A stretch of 64,000 bases of DNA from JBDGYW01 sp964518955 (GCA_964518955.1 CAZFHS010000005.1:62001-126000), one strand, 5' to 3'; positions 26,687 through 36,927 are shown, numbered from the stretch's first letter. Numbers and translations: made by a program. The notes: generated by a model not told the origin, from the letters alone.

Positions 26687-29362
26687 TTGAGAACCTCAGT
26701 GCGAGAAATCCAAACTTCTATTGCCGGGGCGGCGCTCCTTGTCGCCTGCCTCGGGTCCATAGCACCAGCCCACACGCAGGAGCAGTCAGTGGGGAGCAAT
26801 GGTGGCCCATCGACACCGTTCGCCGTTGCGGTACGCGCTCTACCGACTGCACCGAACGTCGATGGGAAGCTGGACGAAGCGGTTTGGCAAACGGCGCGTC
26901 CATTCAACGATTTCACCCAGCGCGAACCGAACGAGGGAGCACTGCCAACTGAGGAAACCGAAGTTCGTGTGCTTTACACCGATGCGGCGCTCTACGTGGC
27001 GATAAGAGCTTGGGATTCGCAGGCTGACGAAATCAAGGCACAACTCACCAGGCGTGACATGGAATCGCCGTCAGACTGGCTAGGAGTGGCGATCGACTCG
27101 TATCGGGACAGGCGAACGGCATTTGTGTTTCTGGTCAACCCGGCGGGAGTGAAACGTGACATCTACTTCTTCAATGATGGTGAGGAAGATGAATCGTGGG
27201 ATGCGGTTTGGGACGTGGGCACTAGCCGAGACGATCGGGGGTGGACGGCGGAATTCCGCATACCCTTTAGCCAACTCAGGTTCCCTAATGCAGAGCAACA
27301 CAGGTTTGGCTTCAACGTCTACCGCCACATCATTCGTTCAAACGAAGAGCTCTTCTGGAGGGTTGCGCCCAAAGCAGAACCGGGATTCGTATCGCGCTTT
27401 GGTGATCTGGAGGGCATAGAAGGCATTCGTCCGCCACAACGAGTCGAGATACTCCCGTACACAGTGCTCACCGGAACACGGGAACCGGCAGAAGCAGGCA
27501 ACCCGTTTCAAGACGGTTCGCACGGCAACGCGTCGATGGGCGGTGATCTGAAATTCGGACTCACGTCGAACATCACCGTCGATGCGACGTTCAACCCCGA
27601 TTTCGGGCAGGTGGAAGCCGACCCTGCGGTCGTGAATCTCACTGCCTTCGAGACTTTTTTCCCTGAGCGGCGTCCGTTCTTCAACGAGGGGATCGACATT
27701 TTCCGTTTCTCCATTGGGCTTGGGGACGGGGACATGGAGAATGAGAGCCTCTTCTACACGCGACGGATTGGCAGAGCCCCGCATGGAAGCGCTGATCCAA
27801 GGGATGGGTATGCCGAACAGATCCATCAAACGACGATCTACGGTGCGGCGAAAGTATCTGGCAGGACACCCGGAGGGTGGACGGTCGGTCTGCTGACAGC
27901 GGTCACAGCCGAGGAAGAAGCCCATGTAGTCGATGCCACGGGAAATCGTTTCGTCGACGTGGTCGAGCCGCGTTCCGAGTACATGGTGGGAAGGCTCGCT
28001 CGTGACTTCCGCGGCGGCCTGACTCAGGTGGGGCTGTTCGGCACTGCAGTGCGCAGGCATCTGCCCGACAACTTGCAGTATCTCCACAGCTCCGCGTACA
28101 CATTCGGTCTGAATTGGAACCACAGATTCCTTGATGACACATATTCGTTCAGCGGGCGCTTGGTTGGCAGCAGGGTCGGTGGATCGGAAGAGGCAATCGA
28201 ACGCACGCAACGATCAGCCGCACATCTCTTCCAGCGACCTGACGCAGACTATGTGACGCTCGATCCGACACGAACATCACTTTCGGGTTTCGCATCTCAG
28301 GTTTCGTTCGGGAAGATCGCGGGCGACTGGAGGTTCTCAACCGGATTCGACACTCGTACACCGGGATTTGAATCGAACGATTTGGGGTTCATGCGGGAAG
28401 CCGACCGGACAATCCAGTGGGTCTGGATGCAACGGCGGTGGCAACAACCGGGTAAGGTCTTCCGGAGTTTCTTCCTGAACTTCAACCAATGGTCGGTATT
28501 CAACTACGGCTTGGATCGCGAAGCCTTGGGTGGGAACATGAATCTGCATTTCACACTGCTCAACTACTGGAACGGGGGCATGGGCTTCAATGGCGAATTC
28601 GAAGGGTTTTCTTCTGCTTCCTTGAGGGGTGGCCCCGGAATCATAAGGCCAGGTAACTGGAACCTATGGTTCAATTTCAACTCGGACTATCGGAAGTCGG
28701 TGAGAGGTGGCATCGGCGGTCACTATGTGCGTATGCCGGATGATGGAAGCTGGGTGTGGGGTGTGAACCACCGTCTCTCTTGGCGTGTGGCAGGAAATCT
28801 CGATTTCACCGCGGCTCCCGGATTCAGCAAGCAGCTGGACACATGGCAATACCTGCGGACGGAAGACGTTTTGGGAGAAACCCGGTACATATACGGTGGG
28901 ATCAGAAGAACCACGGCCAACATGACGTTTCGCGGCAACCTCACGTTTACTCCCAATCTCTCGCTCCAGCTTTACATGCAGCCTTTCATAGCAACCGGCG
29001 CATATGAGAGTTACAGCAGAGTAGAAGATCCCCGGGGTGCAACTTGGGCGGATCGGATGGTGCCATTCGAGTCAGAGCAGATCGTTGTGGATGGCGGTGA
29101 TGTCTTGATCGACATCGACAGCGACGGCACTGCTGACATGAACCTCGGCAACCCCGATTTCACGTACCTGTCGCTTCGATCCAACGCGGTCCTGCGGTGG
29201 GAGTATCTGCCTGGATCAACAGTCTTCTTCGTATGGCAACACGGGCGGTCAGACTATAGCAGTCAAGGCCAGTTCAACCTGAGAGATGGTGTAACCGACC
29301 TGTATGACGCCGAAGGTGCCAACACGTTCTTGGTGAAAGTGAACTATTGGTTGGGACGGTAG
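26687..29362 (+). CDS. DUF5916 outer-membrane protein with CBM9-like N-terminus
   Basis: An 891-residue paralogue of the 21098-23794 product. TTG 26687 is the start, with GGTGGGAG about 6 nt upstream. A signal peptide ends near APAHTQE. The CBM9-like part includes APNVDGKLDEAVWQTARPF and TEVRVLYTDAALYVAIRAWD. The DUF5916 barrel starts around NPDFGQVEADPAVVNLTAFE and ends in NTFLVKVNYWLGR, an aromatic-terminated strand typical of outer-membrane proteins. Close similarity to the neighbouring copies implies local duplication. The function is unknown. Confidence 0.88.
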   Translation: MRTSVREIQTSIAGAALLVACLGSIAPAHTQEQSVGSNGGPSTPFAVAVRALPTAPNVDGKLDEAVWQTARPFNDFTQREPNEGALPTEETEVRVLYTDAALYVAIRAWDSQADEIKAQLTRRDMESPSDWLGVAIDSYRDRRTAFVFLVNPAGVKRDIYFFNDGEEDESWDAVWDVGTSRDDRGWTAEFRIPFSQLRFPNAEQHRFGFNVYRHIIRSNEELFWRVAPKAEPGFVSRFGDLEGIEGIRPPQRVEILPYTVLTGTREPAEAGNPFQDGSHGNASMGGDLKFGLTSNITVDATFNPDFGQVEADPAVVNLTAFETFFPERRPFFNEGIDIFRFSIGLGDGDMENESLFYTRRIGRAPHGSADPRDGYAEQIHQTTIYGAAKVSGRTPGGWTVGLLTAVTAEEEAHVVDATGNRFVDVVEPRSEYMVGRLARDFRGGLTQVGLFGTAVRRHLPDNLQYLHSSAYTFGLNWNHRFLDDTYSFSGRLVGSRVGGSEEAIERTQRSAAHLFQRPDADYVTLDPTRTSLSGFASQVSFGKIAGDWRFSTGFDTRTPGFESNDLGFMREADRTIQWVWMQRRWQQPGKVFRSFFLNFNQWSVFNYGLDREALGGNMNLHFTLLNYWNGGMGFNGEFEGFSSASLRGGPGIIRPGNWNLWFNFNSDYRKSVRGGIGGHYVRMPDDGSWVWGVNHRLSWRVAGNLDFTAAPGFSKQLDTWQYLRTEDVLGETRYIYGGIRRTTANMTFRGNLTFTPNLSLQLYMQPFIATGAYESYSRVEDPRGATWADRMVPFESEQIVVDGGDVLIDIDSDGTADMNLGNPDFTYLSLRSNAVLRWEYLPGSTVFFVWQHGRSDYSSQGQFNLRDGVTDLYDAEGANTFLVKVNYWLGR

Positions 29363-29399
29363 GAGAACATCGAACATCGATCGGGAATCGGACCGAACT

Positions 29400-30317
29400 T
29401 CAGCTGGATGTTGGGCGTTCTTCGTGCCCCCCGGTTCCGAGGTAAATCGCGACCAACGCCAACACTGCGCCGACGACCTCGATCCCCGCGGTCGGTCTGT
29501 CGAATAACACGACGTCCCAAACAAACGCCAGAGCGGGCTGCAACAGAAGCAACAGACCGGCTCGTGATGCAGTAAGGCCAGGAAGGCCTGTAGATATCAA
29601 CACCCAACCAATTACATGGCACACGATCGCGTATGCAGCCAACAGGCTCCATGTGGTACCACTGGCAACAGCAAAGGTCTCCTTACCGATACCCACATAG
29701 CCCGCTAGGACAGCTGCACCGACGATTGAGATGATTGCGACAGTCACTACCGGCTCAGGTGCGTTCGGGCCAGACTGCACGTGACGCAGCACGAGCAGAA
29801 AGGTCGCGTATAGCACAGCCGTTAGAGCACTACAGGCAACACCCAGCCGGTAAGACGCGTTGAACTCACCCCATTCGAGTCCGAAGATTAGGAACAACCC
29901 GAGCATTGCCAAAAGGATCGCGACCGCCAATCGAAGAGTGAGGCGCTCCCCCAAGAAGAGAAGTCCGAAAGCGGTCAGCACGAAGATCTGGTGATTCCCC
30001 AGGACGGTCGCTAGCCCGGGACCTATGATCTGGATACTGACGTGCCATACCGAAAGGTCCAGCGCGACGATGACCCCGCATACTCCTGCCAGTAGCCACG
30101 CTTTTGGCTGCAGCCGTTTCCAGTGCCCCTTGATCAGGGCGGCAGCCGTAAGCACGATTCCGCCGATCAAGAGGCGGTAGAGCGCCGCGGCCGATGGGCC
30201 GACGTCCACGACCTTCACGAACACCGGCGAGAAACTGATGAGGAATGCGCCAGCCGCAACTCGCGCTGTTGGCGACACCGTGATTGTATCAGCGGAGCTC
30301 ACTCGTTTTTCGCTCAA
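29400..30317 (-). CDS. EamA/DMT family transporter
   Basis: A 305-residue inner-membrane permease with about ten hydrophobic helices arranged as two EamA repeats: GAFLISFSPVFVKVVDVGP to LGLFLIFGLEW, and GVACSALTAVLYATFLLVL to VGAVLALVAIYLG. The frame is open further upstream to ATG 30437, but that would overlap the divergent DUF5916 start at 30423. TTG 30317 has GGGAG 9 nt upstream and gives the usual length of about 300 residues. Such carriers export amino acids or other metabolites; the substrate is unknown. Confidence 0.85.
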   Translation of the reverse strand: MSEKRVSSADTITVSPTARVAAGAFLISFSPVFVKVVDVGPSAAALYRLLIGGIVLTAAALIKGHWKRLQPKAWLLAGVCGVIVALDLSVWHVSIQIIGPGLATVLGNHQIFVLTAFGLLFLGERLTLRLAVAILLAMLGLFLIFGLEWGEFNASYRLGVACSALTAVLYATFLLVLRHVQSGPNAPEPVVTVAIISIVGAAVLAGYVGIGKETFAVASGTTWSLLAAYAIVCHVIGWVLISTGLPGLTASRAGLLLLLQPALAFVWDVVLFDRPTAGIEVVGAVLALVAIYLGTGGHEERPTSS

Positions 30318-30422
30318 GACCGGCGACTCCCATAGGATTGTGGCGGTAGCATGGTACTCAAACCGGCGTGTCTCTGCGAGAGCACTTGATATGCGCAGGC
30401 ACATTAGCGATGGTGCGCGGTC

Positions 30423-32657
30423 ATGAAATTGGCGCATCTGAGTTCGAAAACACCGGCGATCCTACCGCTGTTCGCAGGTCTAGGTGTTTCCATCCTGTTG
30501 AATGCCGCACCAGTTGCCGCTCAGGAAATCGCCAGACCATCCCTGTCCGCGGTGAGGCTAGAGGGTGATGCGAACTACGTGGTCCTGGATGGACTGCTAA
30601 ATGAGACATTTTGGCAAGATGCGCCTCTCGCCTCTGGTTTTCGTCAACGCGAACCGTCGGACGGCGCGGCGGCAACCGAAGCAACCGAGGTGCGGGTAGC
30701 GTATGACGAGACAGCCCTCTATGTGGGCATTCTCGCGCGCGACAGTGACCCGGACGCAATAATCTCGCGGCTCTTACAGCGAGACAAACTGATGGCAGTA
30801 GATGAGTTCGGCGGCACCCCCATATTCACTGGTGACGACGCGATCGCGATTCTGTTCGACACTTTCCACGACCATCGAAACGCAGTCGTGTTCGCCACCA
30901 ATCCCAACGGTGCCGAATTCGAGGCACTCATCACCGACGAAGGTCGCGAGGTGAATGTTGACTGGCGCGCCGTGTGGGAGGTGAAAGCGCAAAGAACACC
31001 AGACGGGTGGTCTGCTGAATTCGTGATTCCTTTCCGCTCGCTCCGTTACCCCGCGGGCACGTTGGGAGAGGACTGGGGATTCAACGTCTATAGGGTCATA
31101 CGACGCAAAAACGAGGAGGTACTCTGGAGCGGATGGTCGAGGTCCACCGAGGGGTTCCAGCGGATCAGCGCAGCCGGTCACCTAGAGAACCTCACTGACC
31201 TGCCGCGCGCGGGTATCAATCTCGAGGCAAAGCCATACCTGCTAGTCGGTGGAACTCAGGAGCAAACCGACGCCGGCATCGATACCGATCCGAAGCTCGA
31301 AGTTGGTGCCGATGCCAAATATGAGGTCCGACCTGGTTTGGTGCTCGACATGACGGTGAATACGGACTTTGCTCAAGTAGAGGTCGACGACGAACAGGTG
31401 AACTTGACGAGGTTTTCCCTTTTCTTCCCGGAGAAGCGTGAGTTCTTTCTCGAGAACGCGGGGATATTCGAGTTCGGGTTCAGGAGTTTCATGGAGCCGC
31501 CGCCATTCCTGCTTTTCTTCTCGAGGCAGATCGGCATCGCTGAAGACGGTGAGGTACCGGTGTTGGGCGGTCTGCGTCTTACCGGCAGGGTGGGCGCGCA
31601 GACAATAGGGCTGTTGAATGTCGTGACCGATTCGGCATACGACCAGGCTCGCACCAACTTTGCGGTTGCACGAGTAAAACGCGACATCGGTGACCGCCAC
31701 TTCATAGGCGCCATGGTAACCGACCGCCGAGATCACAACGGGTGGAACACGGCTGGCGGGGTGGATTGGTCGTTTTGGCCAACCGGCACAATCAACGTTC
31801 AGGGTTTCGGCGTGAGAACCGGCACATCTGACGCCGGTGGCGATGATTTCGCTTACCGCACCAACGTGGATTTTTCAACCGATCGCGTCGGAGGCAACCT
31901 CCAACACATGATGATTGGGGCGGAGGCCACAGCCGACGCCGGTTTCATAACGCGAACGGACATGCGCCGAACTGACGGCCACCTGCGGCTCTCTCCGAGA
32001 CCACAGCTTTTGGGACTACGCAAGGTCGACCTGTTCACGACGGTCAATGTTGTTACGCGACTCGATGGATTGCTGCAAGATTGGGCATTTGGTACAGCCA
32101 TCAGCCCGCAATGGAATTCCGGCGAAAACCTGATGGTGTACTACGGACGCGGGTTCAATCGCATTGACGAGAGTTTCGAACTCGGCGACGGTGTCGAGGT
32201 GCCCGCGGGCGATTACGACCTGTGGCAGTTGTTCGTGTTCGCCAATACCAGCGGCAACAGACCGATCGTCTTGGCAACACAGAGTATCGCGCAAGGGACC
32301 TTCGGTGGGCACGTGCTTTCCCTAAACGGCACACTGACCGTCAATCCGAATGCCAACATCTCGGTGGAAGCGCGATACAATCGCAACTTCGTCGACGTGC
32401 CCGATGGTTCTTTCAACGCCGATGTAGCATCGATCCGGCTCTCTTACGCTTTTTCGACGAAACTCATTGCGAACACGCTTCTACAGTACAACAACCTGGA
32501 CAACTCCGTGTCTGCTAACGTTCGGATCAATTTCATCCACTCGCCTGGCAGCGACCTGTTCATAGTGTTCAACGAGCGCCGCGGAAACGACAACGCGTTG
32601 TGGGACTTTGACGATCGCGGAGCGGTATTGAAGTTGACGTATTTGGCGAGGTTCTGA
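30423..32657 (+). CDS. DUF5916 outer-membrane protein, shorter variant
   Basis: A 744-residue member of the same family, more divergent and about 150 residues shorter than its neighbours. A signal peptide ends near APVAAQE. The CBM9-like domain contains VVLDGLLNETFWQDAPLASG and TEVRVAYDETALYVGILARD. The DUF5916 part begins around VNTDFAQVEVDDEQVNLTRF, then FFPEKREFFLENAGIFEFG, and ends LKLTYLARF. The shorter form lacks part of the barrel-proximal loops seen in the 898- and 891-residue copies. Divergent transcription from the EamA gene shares about 105 bp. Confidence 0.87.
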   Translation: MKLAHLSSKTPAILPLFAGLGVSILLNAAPVAAQEIARPSLSAVRLEGDANYVVLDGLLNETFWQDAPLASGFRQREPSDGAAATEATEVRVAYDETALYVGILARDSDPDAIISRLLQRDKLMAVDEFGGTPIFTGDDAIAILFDTFHDHRNAVVFATNPNGAEFEALITDEGREVNVDWRAVWEVKAQRTPDGWSAEFVIPFRSLRYPAGTLGEDWGFNVYRVIRRKNEEVLWSGWSRSTEGFQRISAAGHLENLTDLPRAGINLEAKPYLLVGGTQEQTDAGIDTDPKLEVGADAKYEVRPGLVLDMTVNTDFAQVEVDDEQVNLTRFSLFFPEKREFFLENAGIFEFGFRSFMEPPPFLLFFSRQIGIAEDGEVPVLGGLRLTGRVGAQTIGLLNVVTDSAYDQARTNFAVARVKRDIGDRHFIGAMVTDRRDHNGWNTAGGVDWSFWPTGTINVQGFGVRTGTSDAGGDDFAYRTNVDFSTDRVGGNLQHMMIGAEATADAGFITRTDMRRTDGHLRLSPRPQLLGLRKVDLFTTVNVVTRLDGLLQDWAFGTAISPQWNSGENLMVYYGRGFNRIDESFELGDGVEVPAGDYDLWQLFVFANTSGNRPIVLATQSIAQGTFGGHVLSLNGTLTVNPNANISVEARYNRNFVDVPDGSFNADVASIRLSYAFSTKLIANTLLQYNNLDNSVSANVRINFIHSPGSDLFIVFNERRGNDNALWDFDDRGAVLKLTYLARF

Positions 32658-32730
32658 TTGCTCGACCCTCTTACCTCTCCTTCCTAACCCCCCTACATTC
32701 CACCCCGTCTATTCACCAGTGAGATTTCCA

Positions 32731-34392
32731 ATGACCAGGATTCGCCGCCTTCTCGGCACTACCGCACTCGTTGTAACCGGTATGTCCATGACCGCCTGTG
32801 ATAATCAACAAACCGACCTTCAGAATCTCGTCGACCAATATGCGACCGTTCGTCTCACAGCTGACCTGAGCACGCTGAGTGAGCGCGAGCGCCAGATGAT
32901 CCCCATCCTCATCGAAGCCGCAGAACAGATGGACCCGATCTTCTGGCAACAAGCCTTCGGGAACAAAGACTCGCTGTTGGCCACGATCGATGACCCGGCG
33001 CTACGCCGGTACGTCGAGATCAATGTTGGTCCGTGGGACAGGCTAGCCGGAGACGCTCCGTTCATTGAAGGAGTTGGCCCCAAGCCAGCCGGTGCCAATC
33101 TCTATCCGCCGGATCTAACGAGAGAAGAATTCGAAGCAGCACTCGATGCACCGCCCGAGGTGGCGGAGTCACTACGCAGCCTCTACACATTGGTGCGGCG
33201 CCGAGACGACAACAGCATCTATCCCCTACCCTATCACGAGGCGTTCGCGGAACACGTCAATGTCGTTTCTGAAAAGCTGGCGGAAGCCGCCACTCTTGCG
33301 GACGATCCGGGTTTGCGCCGCTATCTGGAATTGCGTTCAGAGGCCATTCTGACCGATGAATACCGTGAGAGCGACATGGCCTGGATGGACATGAAAGACA
33401 ACACCATCGAGGTCGTTATAGGTCCTATCGAGACCTACGAAGATGGCCTCTTCGGATACAAGGCAGCCTACGAAGCCTACGTGCTGATCAAGGACAGGGA
33501 GTGGAGCGACAGACTGTCACGGTTCGCCACACTCCTGCCGGACCTCCAACGCGGCCTGCCGGTCAACGACGCATACAAGAGGGAAACCCCGGGCACCGGA
33601 TCTGATTTGAACGCATATGACGCGGTGTACTACTCCGGCGACGCAAATTCGGGTTCGAAGACAATCGCGATCAATCTGCCGAACGACGAGGTGGTACAAC
33701 AAGAGAAGGGCGCTCGCCGGCTTCAACTCAAGAACGCCATGCGAGCCAAATTCGACCAGATCCTCGTCCCGATCGCTCAGGAGCTAATCGCCGAGGATCA
33801 GCTGCAATACATCACATTCGACGCCTTCTTCGAAAACACGATGTTCCACGAAGTTGCCCATGGACTGGGGATCAACAACACCATCAATGAACGCGGCACC
33901 GTGCGCGAAGCCCTGCGCGAACATGCTTCCGCCATAGAAGAGGGCAAGGCCGACATACTCGGCCTTTACATGGTCACCAAGCTGCGGGAACAGGGGCATC
34001 TCACCGAGGGCGTAGTCGAAGACAACTACGTCACTTTCATGGCTGGGATATTCCGCTCGGTGCGGTTCGGAGCATCTAGCGCTCACGGCCGGGCGAACAT
34101 GGTGCGTTTTCACTTCTTTGAAGAGCAGGGCGCTTTCAGCCACGACGAGGAGACCGGCAAGTACCGTGTGGACTTCGGCAGAATGGAAGCGGCAATGGAA
34201 GCTCTGTCGGAGCTCATACTCACCATTCAGGGCGACGGCGATTATGAGGCCGCTGGCGAATTGCTGGAAGAAAAGGGCATGGTCGGCCCCGCTCTCCAGG
34301 CTGAACTCGACCGGCTCGCCACCCTAGGCATTCCGGTCGACATCGTCTTTGAGCAAGGTATGGCGGTACTCGAAGAGGGTGCGACACACTAG
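32731..34392 (+). CDS. Peptidase M49-like (dipeptidyl-peptidase III family) lipoprotein
   Basis: A 553-residue protein with a lipobox-type signal (GMSMTAC, Cys23). The zinc site is HEVAHG near residue 373, followed about 30 residues later by AIEEGKADILGLYM, which plays the part of the second zinc-ligand motif (EECRAE in dipeptidyl-peptidase III). NTMFHEVAHGLGINN and the overall length match bacterial M49-related Zn hydrolases. Known M49 enzymes usually carry HExxGH, while this one has a regular HExxH. A role in cleaving peptides at the envelope is inferred. The ATG at 32731 is preferred over GTG 32719. Confidence 0.75.
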   Translation: MTRIRRLLGTTALVVTGMSMTACDNQQTDLQNLVDQYATVRLTADLSTLSERERQMIPILIEAAEQMDPIFWQQAFGNKDSLLATIDDPALRRYVEINVGPWDRLAGDAPFIEGVGPKPAGANLYPPDLTREEFEAALDAPPEVAESLRSLYTLVRRRDDNSIYPLPYHEAFAEHVNVVSEKLAEAATLADDPGLRRYLELRSEAILTDEYRESDMAWMDMKDNTIEVVIGPIETYEDGLFGYKAAYEAYVLIKDREWSDRLSRFATLLPDLQRGLPVNDAYKRETPGTGSDLNAYDAVYYSGDANSGSKTIAINLPNDEVVQQEKGARRLQLKNAMRAKFDQILVPIAQELIAEDQLQYITFDAFFENTMFHEVAHGLGINNTINERGTVREALREHASAIEEGKADILGLYMVTKLREQGHLTEGVVEDNYVTFMAGIFRSVRFGASSAHGRANMVRFHFFEEQGAFSHDEETGKYRVDFGRMEAAMEALSELILTIQGDGDYEAAGELLEEKGMVGPALQAELDRLATLGIPVDIVFEQGMAVLEEGATH

Positions 34393-34430
34393 AAAAAAAA
34401 ATCCCCGCCTCCGCGCATTCCGAGGCGGGG
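34393..34430 (-). terminator. Rho-independent terminator for the 34461-35078 gene
   Basis: A perfect 9-bp stem (CCCCGCCTC at 34403-34411, GAGGCGGGG at 34422-34430, 10-nt loop) is followed on the minus strand by a nine-T tract (the A run at 34393-34401 on the plus strand). It ends the minus-strand gene and sits just after the M49-like stop. Confidence 0.88.
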
Positions 34431-34460
34431 ATGATCCCCTGGCGGGAGCAATCTCAGTCG

Positions 34461-35078
34461 TCAATTATTACGTTCGCGAATCCTGCGGGTTGCCTTGCGA
34501 ACGTCTCTGCGAATATCGTCGCGCAGCCTCTCCATGTCTCGCCGAAGTTCTTGCCGGTCCAGACAATCACCATGGCTGTTTGAGCCGCAGGGCACCAGAT
34601 CTGGCTCAACCAAGAGAGTAGTCGTGCGCTCGGTCCCATCGAAGACAACGCTGCCAAATGGTACGAGGCCGTCTACCTCGGATACACAGTGCATCACGTG
34701 CTTCAAACCTTCAGTGAAATCGCCCTCCAATGCCTCCGGATCCGCCTGAAGGTTGCACTCGCTCAGGTGTGCTAGATGGCCGGAATTTGGCACACTTACG
34801 ACTATGCGCAGACTGTCCACTCCGCCCGGCTCGGTGCGAAGAACGACAATACTATTGTATTTCCCGACCCTATCACCATCGACGTACAGGTTCGATATGA
34901 TGGGCACGGACCCGACCCTCAGTTCAACCGGTCCGGAACTGTGCTCCAGGCTGTCTCCCCACATCTCGATCTGATTGATCAACTCGGAGCCCTTGCGGAT
35001 GCCAATGGCGCTGGCGACACCGACCACTAGTATCAATGGCGCGCCGACGGTTACCAACAACCTGCGTACCGGTTTCAT
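34461..35078 (-). CDS. Exported or membrane-anchored hypothetical protein
   Basis: A 205-residue protein. ATG 35078 with GGGAG about 8 nt upstream is preferred over TTG 35084. The hydrophobic N-terminus (RRLLVTVGAPLILVVGVASA) is a signal or anchor. Beta-rich sequence with PVELRVGSVPIISNLYVDGD follows. Four cysteines (CNLQ, HCVSE, PCGSN, DCLD) could form disulfides outside the cytoplasm. The C-terminal 35 residues are highly charged and helical (RRDMERLRDDIRRDVRKATR). No family was recognised. It has its own terminator. Confidence 0.65.
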   Translation of the reverse strand: MKPVRRLLVTVGAPLILVVGVASAIGIRKGSELINQIEMWGDSLEHSSGPVELRVGSVPIISNLYVDGDRVGKYNSIVVLRTEPGGVDSLRIVVSVPNSGHLAHLSECNLQADPEALEGDFTEGLKHVMHCVSEVDGLVPFGSVVFDGTERTTTLLVEPDLVPCGSNSHGDCLDRQELRRDMERLRDDIRRDVRKATRRIRERNN

Positions 35079-35325
35079 GGCCAATCTCCCTGGGAATTCT
35101 TCAATGAGGTACGTAACTCTTTACGTGGTCCGGCGTAACGTGGTTTCACGGGCGGGCAAGAGAACGTTCAACGAGCAACGCATCGGTTGTTATTCATATG
35201 CTTCTTCACCGCTGATCGCTGCTCGTTGTTCGCTGCGCCTCATTCCCTCCCTCCGCTTCAACTTGACACTACCACCCAGCCACACTTAGCTCTCATTGGC
35301 TCCTTTCTTGACGGCGGAGAACAGA

Positions 35326-36927
35326 ATGACGGCACGGTTGACGTTTCTCACAGGTAGTCGTGCAGGTACGGTGTTCGAACTGTGCGAAGGAGACTCGACG
35401 ATCGGCCGAGATCCAACTTGCGACATCCTCTTTTCTCCGAACGAAGTTCTGGTTTCGGCCAAACATGCATCTCTCTCGTTCCGAGACGGTACATACGTTC
35501 TGCACGATGAAGGCAGTAGAAACGGCACATTCGTGAACGGCGAACGTGTGACTGAGGACCGCGTTCTCGAGCATGGTGACCTCGTCCAATTTGGTGCCGG
35601 TGGACCTGGCTGTCGTTTCGTGATCGGTACAGGGCCCGAACCGATGCCAACGTTGGATCCCCGCGAACTTGCCCATGCATCCGAGGTATTCAGTGCAACT
35701 CGGATGTCCGATGAGCCGAAAGGCCCGCCGGGCGGACGAGAGATTTCCACTACGCGGGACATGGTCGCGGTCGCCGTGAGCCGCGGGGCCAAGAACCGGA
35801 GAGCTCTGCTCGTGTTAGCCGCGGTTGCCGCCTTGGCTATTGGTGTGGCATTCGTCTGGCAGCAGGTGGACAGGGCCGAACTGGAGCGGGCACTTGGCGA
35901 ACTATCCGAGTCGTTGGCAACAGAGAGAGATTCTAGATCGGCGCTCGAAGCGGACATAGTGACCTTTCAGCAACGCGCCGACTCTCTTCAGGCGCTGCTC
36001 GCGGAGGAACAACAAAGGGTTGCCAACGACCCGAGAATCGACGCCGATGCCGTTAGAGAGCTATCCAGGGGCGTGGCCCTGTTGGTGTACACCTACGGGT
36101 ATGCCGAAGTTGACGGAGACCGGCTACTCAGATACGACGTTGACGATCGTGGAATCGTCAGGTTCGAGCCGGGGCCGGGGGGACGACCCACACCCAGGCT
36201 CTCATTCGGCGGAGCTGGAGACCCAGTTCAACATCAAGGTACGGCGACCGGTTTTCTGATCGATTCGGCCGGTGTATTGCTAACCAACCGCCATGTCGCC
36301 GAGCCATGGGCTAGGGACGAATATCTCTTGTTCTTGCGTTCACGAGGCCAAAACGTCGAAGGCAGATTCATCGACCTGAGGGCATATTTCCCACCAGGTG
36401 GCCAAGATTACCCGTTGGAAGTCGAACGAGTCTCGAGGTTTGCGGATGTCGCAGTAGCCAGAATAGTTGGCACACCCCCACGACCAACGGTGTTGCCATT
36501 GGCTGGAGCCGCCGGAACGGCCGGCCCAGGCGACCAACTCGTGCTCATAGCGTATCCGACAGGCCTGCGAAACCTGTTGTATCGCGAAAACAGGGCGGAG
36601 CGCGAGAGAATCCTGCAGGCCGTCGGCACCGACGACGTGCGCCTGCTCGCAGCAGAGCTAGCTTCGCGGAGACTCATCCAGCCCCTGATCACCAACGGAA
36701 GCATCAGCGATACAACCAGCAGAGAGGTCATTCACACCGCGGCCACTACGGTCGGAGCAAGCGGAGGCCCGCTGATTGACCTCAGGCGCGGTGTTTTTGC
36801 AATTCATTATGCGAGCGTGCGATTCTCCGCCAGCGACCCATTTCGGACTCAACGAGGGGTCCCGATACGATATGCCTGGGATATTCTGCCTCTAGATGTG
36901 CGACGCAGTTTGGGGCGACGAAACTAA
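35326..36927 (+). CDS. Membrane-anchored FHA-trypsin-like serine protease fusion
   Basis: A 533-residue protein. The ATG at 35326 has CGGAG 6 nt upstream. Order: FHA domain (about 24-95; IGRDPTCDI, SAKHASL and SRNGTFVNG bind phosphothreonine), linker, one membrane helix (about 165-185, ALLVLAAVAALAIGVAFVW), coiled coil to about 235, then a trypsin-like domain with the triad His in LLTNRHVAEPW, Asp in DVAVARI and Ser in GASGGPLIDL. The FHA domain should face the cytoplasm and the protease the periplasm, so the protein could link kinase signalling to proteolysis. Its 3' end overlaps dinB by 32 nt. Confidence 0.88.
   Translation: MTARLTFLTGSRAGTVFELCEGDSTIGRDPTCDILFSPNEVLVSAKHASLSFRDGTYVLHDEGSRNGTFVNGERVTEDRVLEHGDLVQFGAGGPGCRFVIGTGPEPMPTLDPRELAHASEVFSATRMSDEPKGPPGGREISTTRDMVAVAVSRGAKNRRALLVLAAVAALAIGVAFVWQQVDRAELERALGELSESLATERDSRSALEADIVTFQQRADSLQALLAEEQQRVANDPRIDADAVRELSRGVALLVYTYGYAEVDGDRLLRYDVDDRGIVRFEPGPGGRPTPRLSFGGAGDPVQHQGTATGFLIDSAGVLLTNRHVAEPWARDEYLLFLRSRGQNVEGRFIDLRAYFPPGGQDYPLEVERVSRFADVAVARIVGTPPRPTVLPLAGAAGTAGPGDQLVLIAYPTGLRNLLYRENRAERERILQAVGTDDVRLLAAELASRRLIQPLITNGSISDTTSREVIHTAATTVGASGGPLIDLRRGVFAIHYASVRFSASDPFRTQRGVPIRYAWDILPLDVRRSLGRRN

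Noticed and set aside
27338..28210. Minus-strand ORF of 290 codons
   Set aside because: Antisense to the DUF5916 gene at 26687-29362, whose domains and signal peptide are clear.
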